46,593 nucleotides of DNA, from the NCBI GenBank assembly GCA_964403075.1, contig CAYOEV010000023.1, forward strand, positions 1-46,593. The letters run 5' to 3'. Below are positions 16,950 through 24,600 of the stretch, piece after piece (position 1 is the stretch's first letter; each line of letters begins with the position of its first letter). This stretch comes from CAYOEV01 sp964403075. Its GTDB lineage: Bacteria; Bacteroidota; Bacteroidia; Cytophagales; Cyclobacteriaceae. A model generated the notes under the pieces. That model was not told where the DNA came from. It did no database searches and worked only from the letters and a program-made list of their open reading frames with translations. The position numbers and the translations under genes are program-made.

Positions 16950-17236
16950 TGAGTGTACTAATCAGACCGCTGGTAACAGAGAAGGTGTCGGCCATGAATG
17001 AGCACGGCAAATATGGTTTTGTGGTCTCAAAATCTGCCAACAAGGTGGAAATTAAACGTGAGATTGAAAAGACCTACGGCGTCACGGTGGAAGAGGTAAA
17101 AACCATGGTTCAGCCAGGAAAGCGTAAAACGCGCTATTCTAAGTCCGGTATTATCGCGGGCAAAACATCAGCCTACAAAAAGGCATTGGTGACGGTAGCT
17201 GAGGGAGACATCATTGATTTCTACAGCGGCATATAA
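16949..17236 (+). CDS. rplW: 50S ribosomal protein L23 (uL23)
   Basis: L23 sits at the exit of the peptide tunnel and is the docking site for trigger factor and SRP. The 95-residue protein has the N-terminal IRPLVTEKVSAM and the motif KSANKVEIKREIEKTYGV that marks the family, followed by the flexible loop PGKRKTRYSK. Length is normal. It starts on the last base of the rplD stop (TGATG) and ends 12 bases before rplB. Confidence 0.97.
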   Translation: MSVLIRPLVTEKVSAMNEHGKYGFVVSKSANKVEIKREIEKTYGVTVEEVKTMVQPGKRKTRYSKSGIIAGKTSAYKKALVTVAEGDIIDFYSGI

Positions 17237-17248
17237 TTAATCATTGAG

Positions 17249-18073
17249 ATGGCAGTAAAGAAATTAAAACCAACCAACCCCGGACAGCGGTTTCGCATGG
17301 CTCCAGATTTTAAGGAGTTGAGTGGAAACGCACCTGAAAAGTCACTGGTGCGTTCCTTGAAAAGTAAGGGGGGCCGCAACAATCAGGGGCGAATGACGGT
17401 CCGCAATGTAGGTGGTGGTCATAAACGACGTTACAGGGAAATTGATTTTACCCGCGCCAAGCATGGCATTCCGGCAGTGGTGAAGGGAATTGAGTACGAT
17501 CCAAACCGGACCGCGCGCATTGCTTTGCTGTTTTACAAGGATGGAGAAAAGCGTTACATCCTGGCACCGGATAAGCTTGCAGTGGGAACGGAAATAGTAT
17601 CAGGTAAAGGCGTGGCACCAGAGGTGGGTAATGCTTTGCCGTTGGCTGAAATGCCGATGGGCACCATTGTGCACAACATCGAGATCAAGCCGGGAAAAGG
17701 GGGTGCCATGGCACGAAGCGCAGGCGCTTATGCACAGCTCGTTGCCCGTGAAGGTAAGTATGCTACCCTAAAGTTGCCTTCCGGAGAAATGAGAATGGTC
17801 CTGTCTGCCTGTCTGGCTACTGTAGGAACGGTATCCAACGGTGAGCACATGAATGTGCGTTTGGGCAAGGCGGGAAGAAATCGATGGTTGGGTAGGAGAC
17901 CTCGGGTGAGGGGTGTTGCCATGAACCCTGTGGATCACCCGATGGGTGGTGGTGAAGGTAGAGCTTCAGGTGGACATCCACGTTCACGTAATGGTCTGTA
18001 CGCAAAAGGCAAGAAAACGCGCAACCCGAACAAGTATTCAGATAGATTGATTGTAAAAAGAAGCAAGAAATAG
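17249..18073 (+). CDS. rplB: 50S ribosomal protein L2 (uL2)
   Basis: L2 is needed for subunit joining and peptidyl transferase activity. The 274 residues include the rRNA-binding GGGHKRRYREIDF, the LPSGEMRMV segment and the C-terminal NPVDHPMGGGEGRASGGHP, with His230 matching the functionally important histidine near position 229 in E. coli. Length is typical. It directly abuts rpsS (next base). The start ATG is preceded by TCATTGAG, not a Shine-Dalgarno. Confidence 0.98.
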   Translation: MAVKKLKPTNPGQRFRMAPDFKELSGNAPEKSLVRSLKSKGGRNNQGRMTVRNVGGGHKRRYREIDFTRAKHGIPAVVKGIEYDPNRTARIALLFYKDGEKRYILAPDKLAVGTEIVSGKGVAPEVGNALPLAEMPMGTIVHNIEIKPGKGGAMARSAGAYAQLVAREGKYATLKLPSGEMRMVLSACLATVGTVSNGEHMNVRLGKAGRNRWLGRRPRVRGVAMNPVDHPMGGGEGRASGGHPRSRNGLYAKGKKTRNPNKYSDRLIVKRSKK

Positions 18074-18352
18074 ATGGCTAGATCATTAAAGAAGGGGCCT
18101 TACATAGACTTTCGCTTAGAAAAGAAAGTGGATACACTGAATGATTCAGGAAAAAAGACCGTGATCAAAACTTGGTCGAGAAGGTCCATGATTTCTCCAG
18201 ATTTTGTGGGCCACACGTTTGCTGTTCACAATGGCAACAAATTCATTCCGGTCTATGTCACCGAGAATATGGTAGGGCACAAGCTAGGTGAATTCGCGCC
18301 GACCAGAAACTTTAGGGGTCACGTTGCCAAAAAGGATAAAGGAAGACGATAA
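18074..18352 (+). CDS. rpsS: 30S ribosomal protein S19 (uS19)
   Basis: S19 forms a complex with S13 in the 30S head near the A site. The 92 residues match end to end: MARSLKKGPYID, IKTWSRRSMISPDFVGHTFAVHNG split by conserved aromatic positions, and KLGEFAPTRNFRGH near the C-terminus. Length is normal (about 92). It begins immediately after the rplB stop and shares its last base with the rplV start (TAATG). Confidence 0.98.
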   Translation: MARSLKKGPYIDFRLEKKVDTLNDSGKKTVIKTWSRRSMISPDFVGHTFAVHNGNKFIPVYVTENMVGHKLGEFAPTRNFRGHVAKKDKGRR

Positions 18353-18852
18353 TGGAAGCGCAGGAAAAGAAATTAAAAAAATCGGTACGTATCCGTTTAC
18401 AGAAAGAAGCGAAAGCAGAGCAGAAGGAATCGTTGAAAGGTCGATTGGGTTCTACGAAGGCTTCTTTGCGTAACATTCCCACAGCGACCCGCAAAATGCG
18501 TCTGGTCGCAGACCTGATTCGTGGCCAGCGTGTGAATGCGGCACTGAACATTTTGCGTTTTGAAGCGAAGCACGCTTCCAGAGATCTTGAAAAGTTGCTG
18601 TTGACTGCCATAGCTGACTGGCAGTTAAAAAATGAGGACGTAAAAATTGAAGAAGCGGACCTCTATGTACACGAAATTTTTGTAGGTGCTGGAAAAATGT
18701 TGAAGCGCGTACAGCCGGCGCCACAGGGACGTGCGCACCGGGTGAGAAAGCGCTCCAATCACGTAACCATTGTGATTGACGACCACAACCGAAAAGCCGA
18801 AACAGCGCCAACGCCTGAGGCAGAAACAAAAGAAGAAGAAACCAAGAAATAA
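18352..18852 (+). CDS. rplV: 50S ribosomal protein L22 (uL22) with extended ends
   Basis: L22 lines the exit tunnel with L4. The family core (KASLRNIPTATRKMRLVADL to HVTIVIDD) is complete, but the protein has 166 residues against about 110 in E. coli: a basic N-terminal extension of about 33 residues (KKLKKSVRIRLQKEAKAEQK) and an acidic, Glu/Ala/Thr-rich C-terminal tail of about 20. Such extensions are known in Bacteroidota L22. An AAGGA lies at the rpsS end, 9 bases before the ATG, and may act as a weak Shine-Dalgarno. The start overlaps rpsS by one base and the stop overlaps rpsC by one. Confidence 0.96.
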   Translation: MEAQEKKLKKSVRIRLQKEAKAEQKESLKGRLGSTKASLRNIPTATRKMRLVADLIRGQRVNAALNILRFEAKHASRDLEKLLLTAIADWQLKNEDVKIEEADLYVHEIFVGAGKMLKRVQPAPQGRAHRVRKRSNHVTIVIDDHNRKAETAPTPEAETKEEETKK

Positions 18853-19586
18853 TGGGACAGAAGATAAACCCTATCGGTTTTAGATTAGGTATCATCAAAG
18901 GATGGGATTCTGCCTGGTATGGGGGTAAGGATTTCTCAGACAAAATTGTCGAAGACGAACAAATCCGGAACTACATTCGAGCCAGATTACCCAAAGGTGG
19001 TATATCAAAGATAGTTATTGAAAGAACCTTGAAACGTATTACGCTCACGGTGCACACTGCACGTCCCGGAGTGGTTATCGGTAAGGGTGGTTCTGAAGTG
19101 GATAAGATCAAGGAAGAGCTCAAGAAAATTACCGGGAAAGATCTTCAAATCAACATTTTTGAAATTAAGCGACCTGAATTGGACGCGAAGTTGGTGGGTG
19201 AATCCATTGCCCAGCAATTGCAGGCGCGTATTTCTTTCCGTCGCGCCATGAAACAGTCCATTGCCTCTTCCATTCGGGTGGGTGCTGAGGGTATTAAAAT
19301 TAAGTGCTCTGGTAGACTGGGAGGTGCGGAGATGGCACGTTCAGAGCAGTACAAGGAGGGCAGAATTCCGTTGCATACGTTACGTGCTGACATTGATTAT
19401 GCCATATCTGAAGCGCATACCATCTATGGTAAGATCGGTATCAAGGTATGGATATTCAAAGGTGAAGTATACGGCAAGCGTGACCTATCACCAAATGTAG
19501 GAATGACTCAGAATCAGACTGGCGCTGGCAGCAGTGGCGGTGGTCGTAGAGGGGCCGGTGGACCACGTAGGAAAAATAGAAGGTAA
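18852..19586 (+). CDS. rpsC: 30S ribosomal protein S3 (uS3)
   Basis: S3 is at the mRNA entry channel and helps unwind mRNA. The 244 residues begin GQKINPIGFRLG, contain a type-2 KH domain with the GxxG loop (ARPGVVIGKGGSEVDKI), and the C-terminal S3 domain (GRLGGAEMARSEQYKEGRIP). The tail is Gly/Arg-rich (GGGRRGAGGPRRKNRR), as in related species. Start overlaps the rplV stop by one base; rplP starts 18 bases downstream. Confidence 0.98.
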   Translation: MGQKINPIGFRLGIIKGWDSAWYGGKDFSDKIVEDEQIRNYIRARLPKGGISKIVIERTLKRITLTVHTARPGVVIGKGGSEVDKIKEELKKITGKDLQINIFEIKRPELDAKLVGESIAQQLQARISFRRAMKQSIASSIRVGAEGIKIKCSGRLGGAEMARSEQYKEGRIPLHTLRADIDYAISEAHTIYGKIGIKVWIFKGEVYGKRDLSPNVGMTQNQTGAGSSGGGRRGAGGPRRKNRR

Positions 19587-19604
19587 GGTTTTAAGAAGTA
19601 AGCA

Positions 19605-20024
19605 ATGCTACAGCCGAAGAGAACGAAATTTAGGAAAACACAAAAAGGGCGCGTGAAAGGGATTGCCCGCCGGGGTCACCTGTTGGCATTTGGTACTTTT
19701 GGTATCAAGTCTCTAGAGCCTGGTTGGATTACTTCCCGGCAAATAGAGGCGGCGCGTATTGCCATGACCCGAGCGATGAAAAGGGAAGGGCAAGTTTGGA
19801 TCCGCATTTTCCCGGACAAGCCAGTAACCAAGAAGCCCGCCGAGGTGCGAATGGGTAAAGGAAAAGGTGCGCCTGAATATTGGGTGGCAGCCATTAAACC
19901 AGGTACAATTCTTTTTGAAGCAACAGGTGTTTCCCCTGATTTGGCCAAAGAGTCTTTAAGGTTGGCAGCACAAAAGCTCCCTGTTAGGACAAAATTTATT
20001 GTAAGTAGAGATTACGAATCATGA
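19605..20024 (+). CDS. rplP: 50S ribosomal protein L16 (uL16)
   Basis: L16 organises the A-site tRNA region of the 50S. The 139-residue protein starts MLQPKRTKFRKTQKGR, and has the conserved FGTFGIKSLEPGWIT, KPVTKKPAEVRMGKGKG and LRLAAQKLPVRTKF stretches. Length is normal. The stop overlaps the rpmC start by 4 bases (ATGA). Confidence 0.98.
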   Translation: MLQPKRTKFRKTQKGRVKGIARRGHLLAFGTFGIKSLEPGWITSRQIEAARIAMTRAMKREGQVWIRIFPDKPVTKKPAEVRMGKGKGAPEYWVAAIKPGTILFEATGVSPDLAKESLRLAAQKLPVRTKFIVSRDYES

Positions 20025-20218
20025 AGAATTCAGAAATCAAAGGATTGAGTCTTGACGAACTGCAGAACCGATTGGTCGCTGAACAAGAAAACTTTAAGAA
20101 GTTAAAGTTTGCACATACCATCACCCCGATTGAAAATCCGATGAAAATCCGGGAGACGCGCAAGCTTATTGCTAGAATACAAACGGAGATCCGCAGTAAA
20201 CAATTGAATAACGCGTGA
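20021..20218 (+). CDS. rpmC: 50S ribosomal protein L29 (uL29)
   Basis: L29 is a small two-helix protein at the tunnel exit next to L23. The 65 residues show the family pattern: KGLSLDELQNRLVAEQENFKKL in the first helix and IENPMKIRETRKLIARIQTE in the second. Length is normal. It overlaps rplP by 4 bases; rpsQ starts 5 bases after its stop, or overlaps it if the GTG at 20215 is used. Confidence 0.96.
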   Translation: MKNSEIKGLSLDELQNRLVAEQENFKKLKFAHTITPIENPMKIRETRKLIARIQTEIRSKQLNNA

Positions 20219-20223
20219 GCGAG

Positions 20224-20478
20224 ATGGAAAGAAACTTAAGAAAAGAAAGAGTCGGTCAAGTGGTCTCCAACAAAATGGATAAGACCATCACTGTGGCTTT
20301 TAAGCGAAAAGAAAAGCACCCCATGTACGGGAAATTTGTTTCCAAAACGGGCAAAATCCATGCACATGATGAGAAGAACGATTGCAACATCGGGGATACA
20401 GTACGGGTGATGGAGACGCGTCCTTTGAGTAAAAGCAAGCGTTGGAGATTAATTGAAGTAATTGAGAGGGCTAAATAA
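20224..20478 (+). CDS. rpsQ: 30S ribosomal protein S17 (uS17)
   Basis: S17 is a primary 16S rRNA-binding protein of OB fold. The 84 residues match the family (MERNLRKERVGQVVSNKMDK, KHPMYGKFV, HDEKNDCNIGDTVRVMETRPLSKSKRWR split over the core). I choose the ATG at 20224 because it aligns with the usual MERNLRK start; a GTG at 20215 would add three residues and overlap the rpmC stop by 4 bases, which also occurs elsewhere in this operon. rplN follows after 2 bases. Confidence 0.95.
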   Translation: MERNLRKERVGQVVSNKMDKTITVAFKRKEKHPMYGKFVSKTGKIHAHDEKNDCNIGDTVRVMETRPLSKSKRWRLIEVIERAK

Positions 20479-20480
20479 CC

Positions 20481-20849
20481 ATGGTACAGCAAGAATCAAG
20501 ACTTTCAGTAGCAGATAACAGCGGAGCCAAGGAGGTGCTTTGCATTCGTGTCTTAGGAGGTACCAAGAAGCGCTATGCATCCATTGGCGATACCATCGTG
20601 GTGACGGTGAAGTCGGCACTGTCTTCCAGTAGTTTGAAAAAGGGGACAGTTTCGAAGGCAGTGGTTGTGAGGACTAAAAAAGAAATTCGAAGAAAAGATG
20701 GGAGCTATATCCGCTTTGAGGACAATGCGGCTGTATTGCTGAATGCCAACAATGAGCCCAGAGGTACACGAATTTTTGGGCCGGTGGCGAGGGAGTTAAG
20801 GGAGAAGCAATTCATGAAAATCGTGTCGTTGGCACCTGAAGTACTTTAA
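20481..20849 (+). CDS. rplN: 50S ribosomal protein L14 (uL14)
   Basis: L14 sits at the subunit interface. The 122 residues include VADNSGAKEVLCIRVLGG at the N-terminus and FEDNAAVLLNANNEPRGTRIFGPVARELR-type C-terminal signature (NEPRGTRIFGPVA). Length is exactly that of the family. Spacing is 2 bases on both sides (rpsQ, rplX). No Shine-Dalgarno at usual distance; a GAGGG lies 11 bases before the ATG and is weak. Confidence 0.98.
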   Translation: MVQQESRLSVADNSGAKEVLCIRVLGGTKKRYASIGDTIVVTVKSALSSSSLKKGTVSKAVVVRTKKEIRRKDGSYIRFEDNAAVLLNANNEPRGTRIFGPVARELREKQFMKIVSLAPEVL

Positions 20850-20851
20850 GC

Positions 20852-21190
20852 ATGGAAAATAAACGATTCAAATTTCACGTACGAAAAGGAGACACTGTCA
20901 AAGTTTTGGCAGGTAATGACAAGGGCAAAACAGGCAAAGTGCTGGAGATTGACAAGGAAAAGTATCGCGCCATCGTAGAAGGAGCCAACATGGTGACCAA
21001 ACACCAGAAGCCCTCGGCTACCAATCCTGAGGGGGGCATCAAAGAAACAGAAGCTGGTATTCACCTGAGCAATCTGATGGTAGTAGACCCTTCTAGTGGA
21101 GAAGCCACTCGAGTAGGTCGTAAGGAAAATGCAGAGGGAAACTTACAGAGATATTCAAAGAAAACTGGACAATTTATTAACCATGGCTAG
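20852..21190 (+). CDS. rplX: 50S ribosomal protein L24 (uL24)
   Basis: L24 is one of the two assembly-initiator proteins of the 50S. The 112 residues carry an N-terminal KOW motif (KGDTVKVLAGNDKGKTGKV) and the conserved EGGIKETEAGIHLSNLM. Length is slightly above the E. coli protein. The stop lies inside the next gene: rplE begins 8 bases before it, in a different frame. Confidence 0.97.
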   Translation: MENKRFKFHVRKGDTVKVLAGNDKGKTGKVLEIDKEKYRAIVEGANMVTKHQKPSATNPEGGIKETEAGIHLSNLMVVDPSSGEATRVGRKENAEGNLQRYSKKTGQFINHG

Positions 21191-21737
21191 TCCCCGATTA
21201 AAACATAAATACCTGGAGGAAATCGTCCCTGCAATGAAGGAGAAATTCTCTTACAAGTCCATCATGGAGGTACCCAAAATCACCAAAATCTCCGTCAATA
21301 AGGGTATTGGAGAAGCGGTTGCGGATAAAAAGTTGGTAGATACGGGTATAGAGGAGCTTTCCCTTATTACCGGACAGAGAGCGGTGCCAACGAAGGCGAA
21401 GAAGTCTATCTCTAATTTCAAACTACGAGATGGTATGCCTATTGGTGCACGTGTAACCTTACGGGGAGACCGCATGTATGAATTTTTAGATAGGCTAATG
21501 AGTATTGCGCTTCCACGTGTCCGTGACTTTAAAGGGGTAAAGACCAAAGGTTTCGACGGCAGGGGAAATTACACATTGGGTGTGCAGGAGCAAATCATTT
21601 TTCCGGAGATCAGCTTGGAAAAGGTAAATAAAATTTCCGGTATGGACATCACGTTTGTGACCTCTGCCAAAACAGATGAGGAAAGTTTTGAGCTGTTGAA
21701 GGCTTTTGGTATGCCCTTCGTTAAAAATAATAACTGA
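21183..21737 (+). CDS. rplE: 50S ribosomal protein L5 (uL5)
   Basis: L5 binds 5S rRNA in the central protuberance. The 184 residues start MASPRLKHKYLEEIVPAMKE and include KITKISVNKGIGEAVADKK, TKAKKSISNFKLRDGMPIG and GNYTLGVQEQIIFPEI. The ATG at 21183 matches the family start; the frame is open further upstream inside rplX but that part is unrelated. The resulting 8-base overlap with rplX is the longest in the cluster. Confidence 0.97.
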   Translation: MASPRLKHKYLEEIVPAMKEKFSYKSIMEVPKITKISVNKGIGEAVADKKLVDTGIEELSLITGQRAVPTKAKKSISNFKLRDGMPIGARVTLRGDRMYEFLDRLMSIALPRVRDFKGVKTKGFDGRGNYTLGVQEQIIFPEISLEKVNKISGMDITFVTSAKTDEESFELLKAFGMPFVKNNN

Positions 21738-21741
21738 TAAA

Positions 21742-22011
21742 ATGGCAAGAGAATCAGTAAAAGCTAGAGAAAGAAAAAGAGTCAAATTGGTGGCCCGTTA
21801 TGCAGAAAAGCGCAAAGCGTTGAAGGCGGATGGAAATTGGCAGGAACTAGACAAGCTTCCACGCAACTCCTCGCCTGTGCGTTTGCACAACAGGTGTAAG
21901 CTTACAGGACGGCCGAAAGGTTACATGAGAAAATTTGGAATTTCCCGCGTGGCGTTCAGAAAAATGGCGTCAGAAGGTTTGATTCCCGGAGTAACTAAAT
22001 CTAGTTGGTAG
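21742..22011 (+). CDS. rpsN: 30S ribosomal protein S14 (uS14), zinc-free form
   Basis: S14 is a late-assembling protein of the 30S head. The 89-residue length and sequence (MARESVKARERKR, PRNSSPVRLHNRCKLTGRPKG split over the core, FGISRVAFRKMASEG) identify the long, cysteine-poor form; the two CxxC pairs of the short zinc form are missing. The ATG at 21742 matches the family; the open frame further upstream lies in rplE. A 68-base gap with a promoter follows, so this is the last gene before an internal start. Confidence 0.97.
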   Translation: MARESVKARERKRVKLVARYAEKRKALKADGNWQELDKLPRNSSPVRLHNRCKLTGRPKGYMRKFGISRVAFRKMASEGLIPGVTKSSW

Positions 22012-22015
22012 GTAC

Positions 22016-22046
22016 TTTCATAAGAATGAAAAAATATTTAACTTTG
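22016..22046 (+). promoter_or_regulatory. Internal promoter before rpsH
   Basis: TAACTTTG at 22039-22046 is a perfect TAnnTTTG box, followed by CAGCCCTTTT as at the other ribosomal promoters. The upstream element is weaker: TTTC at 22016-22019, 19 bases away. The 68-base gap is the only sizeable one in this part of the operon. Predicted leader length to rpsH is about 28 bases and includes a possible CCCT/AGGGG mini-hairpin. Confidence 0.6.
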
Positions 22047-22079
22047 CAGCCCTTTTTTAGGGGTCAATAAAAGAAAAAA

Positions 22080-22478
22080 ATGGTAACAGATCCGATCGCT
22101 GATTATTTAACAAGAATTCGCAATGCGATAAAAGCCAATCATCGCATAGTGGAAGTTCCTGCGTCCAACGTGAAGAAGGAGATGACTCAGTTGCTGATGG
22201 ACAAGGGTTACATACGGAATTATAAGGTTGAGGAAGACAACAAACAGGGCATCATCAAGATTGCCCTAAAGTATAATCCTCAAACCAAGCAATCGGCCAT
22301 TACCCATTTGGAGCGGGTAAGTAAGCCTGGTTTAAGAAAGTATTCGGGCACAGAAACACTGCCTCGCGTGCTGAATGGATTAGGTATAGCGATTTTATCG
22401 ACTTCCAGGGGTGTAATGTCTGACAAGGAAGCGAGAAGAGATCATATCGGTGGAGAAGTACTCTGTTACATCTATTAA
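22080..22478 (+). CDS. rpsH: 30S ribosomal protein S8 (uS8)
   Basis: S8 is a primary 16S rRNA-binding protein and in E. coli represses the spc operon. The 132-residue protein has DPIADYLTRIRNAIKANH at the N-terminus and the C-terminal signature GLGIAILSTSRGVMSDKEAR. Length is normal. It is the first gene after the internal promoter, has an A-rich upstream region without Shine-Dalgarno, and is 10 bases before rplF. Confidence 0.98.
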   Translation: MVTDPIADYLTRIRNAIKANHRIVEVPASNVKKEMTQLLMDKGYIRNYKVEEDNKQGIIKIALKYNPQTKQSAITHLERVSKPGLRKYSGTETLPRVLNGLGIAILSTSRGVMSDKEARRDHIGGEVLCYIY

Positions 22479-22488
22479 TTAAAACGTC

Positions 22489-23040
22489 ATGTCACGAATA
22501 GGTAAAGCCCCCATCATGTTGCCCGAAGGTGTCAATGTCGACATCAAGGGTTCTGTAGTTAAGGTCCAGGGACCGAAAGGTGAATTGCAGGAGGAATTAG
22601 ATCCTGACCTCAGTGTAAAGATAGAGGATGGTGCGGTAGTGCTTTCACGACCTACAGAGCAGAAGCGTCACAAGGCCGCACATGGATTGTATCGTTCTTT
22701 GGTAAACAACATGGTAGAGGGTGTACACCACGGATTTAAGAAAGAGTTGGAGTTGGTAGGTGTGGGTTACAAGGCGGAATTGAAGGGTAATGTATTGGAA
22801 CTGAATCTTGGTTATTCCCATAATATTTTTCTGGCTTTACCAGAAGAGATTAAGGCGAATGCTGAAATGCTGAAAGGACAGAATCCGAAGATTACGATTG
22901 AGGGAATTGATAAGCAGTTGGTGGGCCAGATAGCGGCTAAAATCAAATCTTTACGAAAGGTAGAGCCCTACAAAGGCAAGGGTATCCGATTTGTTGGAGA
23001 GCAAGTACGAAGAAAAGCTGGTAAGACAGCCTCTAAATAA
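22489..23040 (+). CDS. rplF: 50S ribosomal protein L6 (uL6)
   Basis: L6 lies near the sarcin-ricin loop where translation factors bind. The 183 residues form two related domains: the first with MSRIGKAPIMLPEGV and VKVQGPKGEL, the second with GVGYKAELKGNVLELNLGYSH split over strands and ending with RKVEPYKGKGIRFVGE. Length is normal. Gaps of 10 and 9 bases separate it from rpsH and rplR. Confidence 0.98.
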   Translation: MSRIGKAPIMLPEGVNVDIKGSVVKVQGPKGELQEELDPDLSVKIEDGAVVLSRPTEQKRHKAAHGLYRSLVNNMVEGVHHGFKKELELVGVGYKAELKGNVLELNLGYSHNIFLALPEEIKANAEMLKGQNPKITIEGIDKQLVGQIAAKIKSLRKVEPYKGKGIRFVGEQVRRKAGKTASK

Positions 23041-23049
23041 TATTGAGCC

Positions 23050-23397
23050 ATGTCGTTTAACAAAGTAAAAAGAAGACTTCGAATCAAGCGTGGCATCCGC
23101 CGCCGCATTCAGGGCACAGCCGAGACGCCTAGATTGTCTGTATTTAAGAGTAATCGTGCCATTTATGCACAGATTGTGGACGATCTAAAAGGTCACACGC
23201 TGGTCGCAGCCTCTTCCAAAGAATTGGGTAAGGAGGCGGTAAACGTGGATGTTTCCAAAGAGGTCGGTAAAAAACTTGGTGAGAAGGCGTCAGCAGCGGG
23301 TGTCAAGGAAATTGTATTTGACCGAAACGGTTATCCTTATCATGGCAAAATAAAAGCATTGGCTGAGGGTGTGAGAGAAGGGGGTCTCAAATTTTAA
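23050..23397 (+). CDS. rplR: 50S ribosomal protein L18 (uL18)
   Basis: L18 binds 5S rRNA together with L5. The 115 residues carry the basic N-terminal tail (KVKRRLRIKRGIRRRIQGT), the core PRLSVFKSNRAIYAQIVDD and the C-terminal FDRNGYPYHGKIKALAEGVREGG. Length is normal. It is followed by rpsE after 5 bases. Confidence 0.98.
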   Translation: MSFNKVKRRLRIKRGIRRRIQGTAETPRLSVFKSNRAIYAQIVDDLKGHTLVAASSKELGKEAVNVDVSKEVGKKLGEKASAAGVKEIVFDRNGYPYHGKIKALAEGVREGGLKF

Positions 23398-23402
23398 CAA
23401 GC

Positions 23403-23921
23403 ATGTCAACAAGCAACATAAAATCAGTTAAAGCAAGCGAAATCGACCTCAAAGAGAATGTCGTGGCCATCAAGCGGGTAGCCAAAGTAGTCAAAGGAGG
23501 TAGGAGATTTAGTTTTTCTGCCATCGTGGTGGTTGGAGATGGTAACGGGGTAGTGGGCTATGGTTTGGGAAAGGCCAATGAGGTAACAGATGCCATTGCA
23601 AAAGGGATTGACGATGCTAAAAAGAACTTGGTCCGTGTGCCCATTTTCAAAGGAACGGTTCCGCACGAAGCAGTGGGTAAGTTTGGAGGAGGTCTCGTAT
23701 TGCTACGGCCAGCTTCTCCGGGTACCGGGGTAATTGCCGGTGGCGCCATGCGTGCAGTTTTGGAAAGTGCCGGGGTGCACGATGTGTTGGCGAAATCCAA
23801 GGGATCGTCCAATCCGCACAATGTGGTGAAAGCCACTTTTGATGCCTTGAATCGCATGCGTGATCCGTACAGTGTGGCGAAGCAGCGTGGTATTTCTCTG
23901 GATAAAGTTTTTAACGGTTAA
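23403..23921 (+). CDS. rpsE: 30S ribosomal protein S5 (uS5)
   Basis: S5 takes part in decoding fidelity and mRNA unwinding at the entry channel. The 172 residues contain the dsRBD-like N-terminal domain with VVKGGRRFSFSAIVVVGDGN and GYGLGKANEV, and the C-terminal domain GGGLVLLRPASPGTGVIAGG and SSNPHNVVKATFDAL. Length is typical. It is 5 bases before rpmD. Confidence 0.98.
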   Translation: MSTSNIKSVKASEIDLKENVVAIKRVAKVVKGGRRFSFSAIVVVGDGNGVVGYGLGKANEVTDAIAKGIDDAKKNLVRVPIFKGTVPHEAVGKFGGGLVLLRPASPGTGVIAGGAMRAVLESAGVHDVLAKSKGSSNPHNVVKATFDALNRMRDPYSVAKQRGISLDKVFNG

Positions 23922-23926
23922 CGGAA

Positions 23927-24127
23927 ATGGCGAAGCAGACATATCCTAAAGTTTCTATTCGGCAGGTACGCAGTACCATCAAAAGACCGAAGGATCAAAT
24001 ACTGACGATGCAGGCACTGGGGCTTGGCAAGATTAACCGCACAGTGGAAAAAGAGCGAACACCGCAAATTGAAGGGATGATCCGGAAGGTGAGTCATTTA
24101 TTGGAAGTTAAAGAGATCGGATCATGA
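23927..24127 (+). CDS. rpmD: 50S ribosomal protein L30 (uL30)
   Basis: L30 is a small 50S surface protein. The 66-residue sequence fits the bacterial form (KVSIRQVRSTIKRPKDQILTM, LGLGKINRTVE). Slightly longer than the E. coli protein (59). It overlaps the rplO start by 4 bases (ATGA). Confidence 0.96.
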   Translation: MAKQTYPKVSIRQVRSTIKRPKDQILTMQALGLGKINRTVEKERTPQIEGMIRKVSHLLEVKEIGS

Positions 24128-24600
24128 GATTAGATGCATTAAAACCAGCAAAGGGGTCGACCAAATCTGTCAAGCGTATTGGTCGTGGACAAGGCTCTGG
24201 AAAAGGGGGCACGTCTACCAAAGGCCACAAAGGCGCTCAGTCTCGAGCCGGTTATTCGAGGAAGAAAGGTTTTGAGGGGGGGCAGATGCCATTGCAAAGG
24301 CGCATTCCAAAGTTTGGTTTTACCAGCCGAAATAAGGTGGTGATGAAGCCCATCAACCTGGACACGCTGCAGCAGTTGGCTGAGGATAAAAAGTTAAAAG
24401 AAGTGAACATTGAAAGCCTGCGAGGCAATGGCTTGATTGGCAAAGGAGATTTGGTCAAAATTCTGGGTAGAGGCGAACTGAAAATAAAGGTGGCGGTTCA
24501 TGCCCACCAGTTTTCAAAGTCTGCGCAGGAGGCCATAGAAAATGCTGGTGGTACTTGTACCGTCGTTGAAATGGTGCAGGTGAAGAAACAAGAGGCATGA
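24124..24600 (+). CDS. rplO: 50S ribosomal protein L15 (uL15)
   Basis: L15 is a late assembly protein with a long Gly-rich extension reaching into the 50S. The 158 residues begin MRLDALKPAKGSTKSVKRIG, followed by GRGQGSGKGGTSTKGHKGAQ and the globular C-terminal domain with GGQMPLQRRIPKFGF. Length is typical for the phylum. The start overlaps rpmD by 4 bases and the stop overlaps secY by 4. Confidence 0.97.
   Translation: MRLDALKPAKGSTKSVKRIGRGQGSGKGGTSTKGHKGAQSRAGYSRKKGFEGGQMPLQRRIPKFGFTSRNKVVMKPINLDTLQQLAEDKKLKEVNIESLRGNGLIGKGDLVKILGRGELKIKVAVHAHQFSKSAQEAIENAGGTCTVVEMVQVKKQEA

Noticed and set aside
21129..21182. Longer rplE frame (202 residues)
   Set aside because: The additional part is an out-of-frame reading of rplX; L5 begins at MASPRLKHK.
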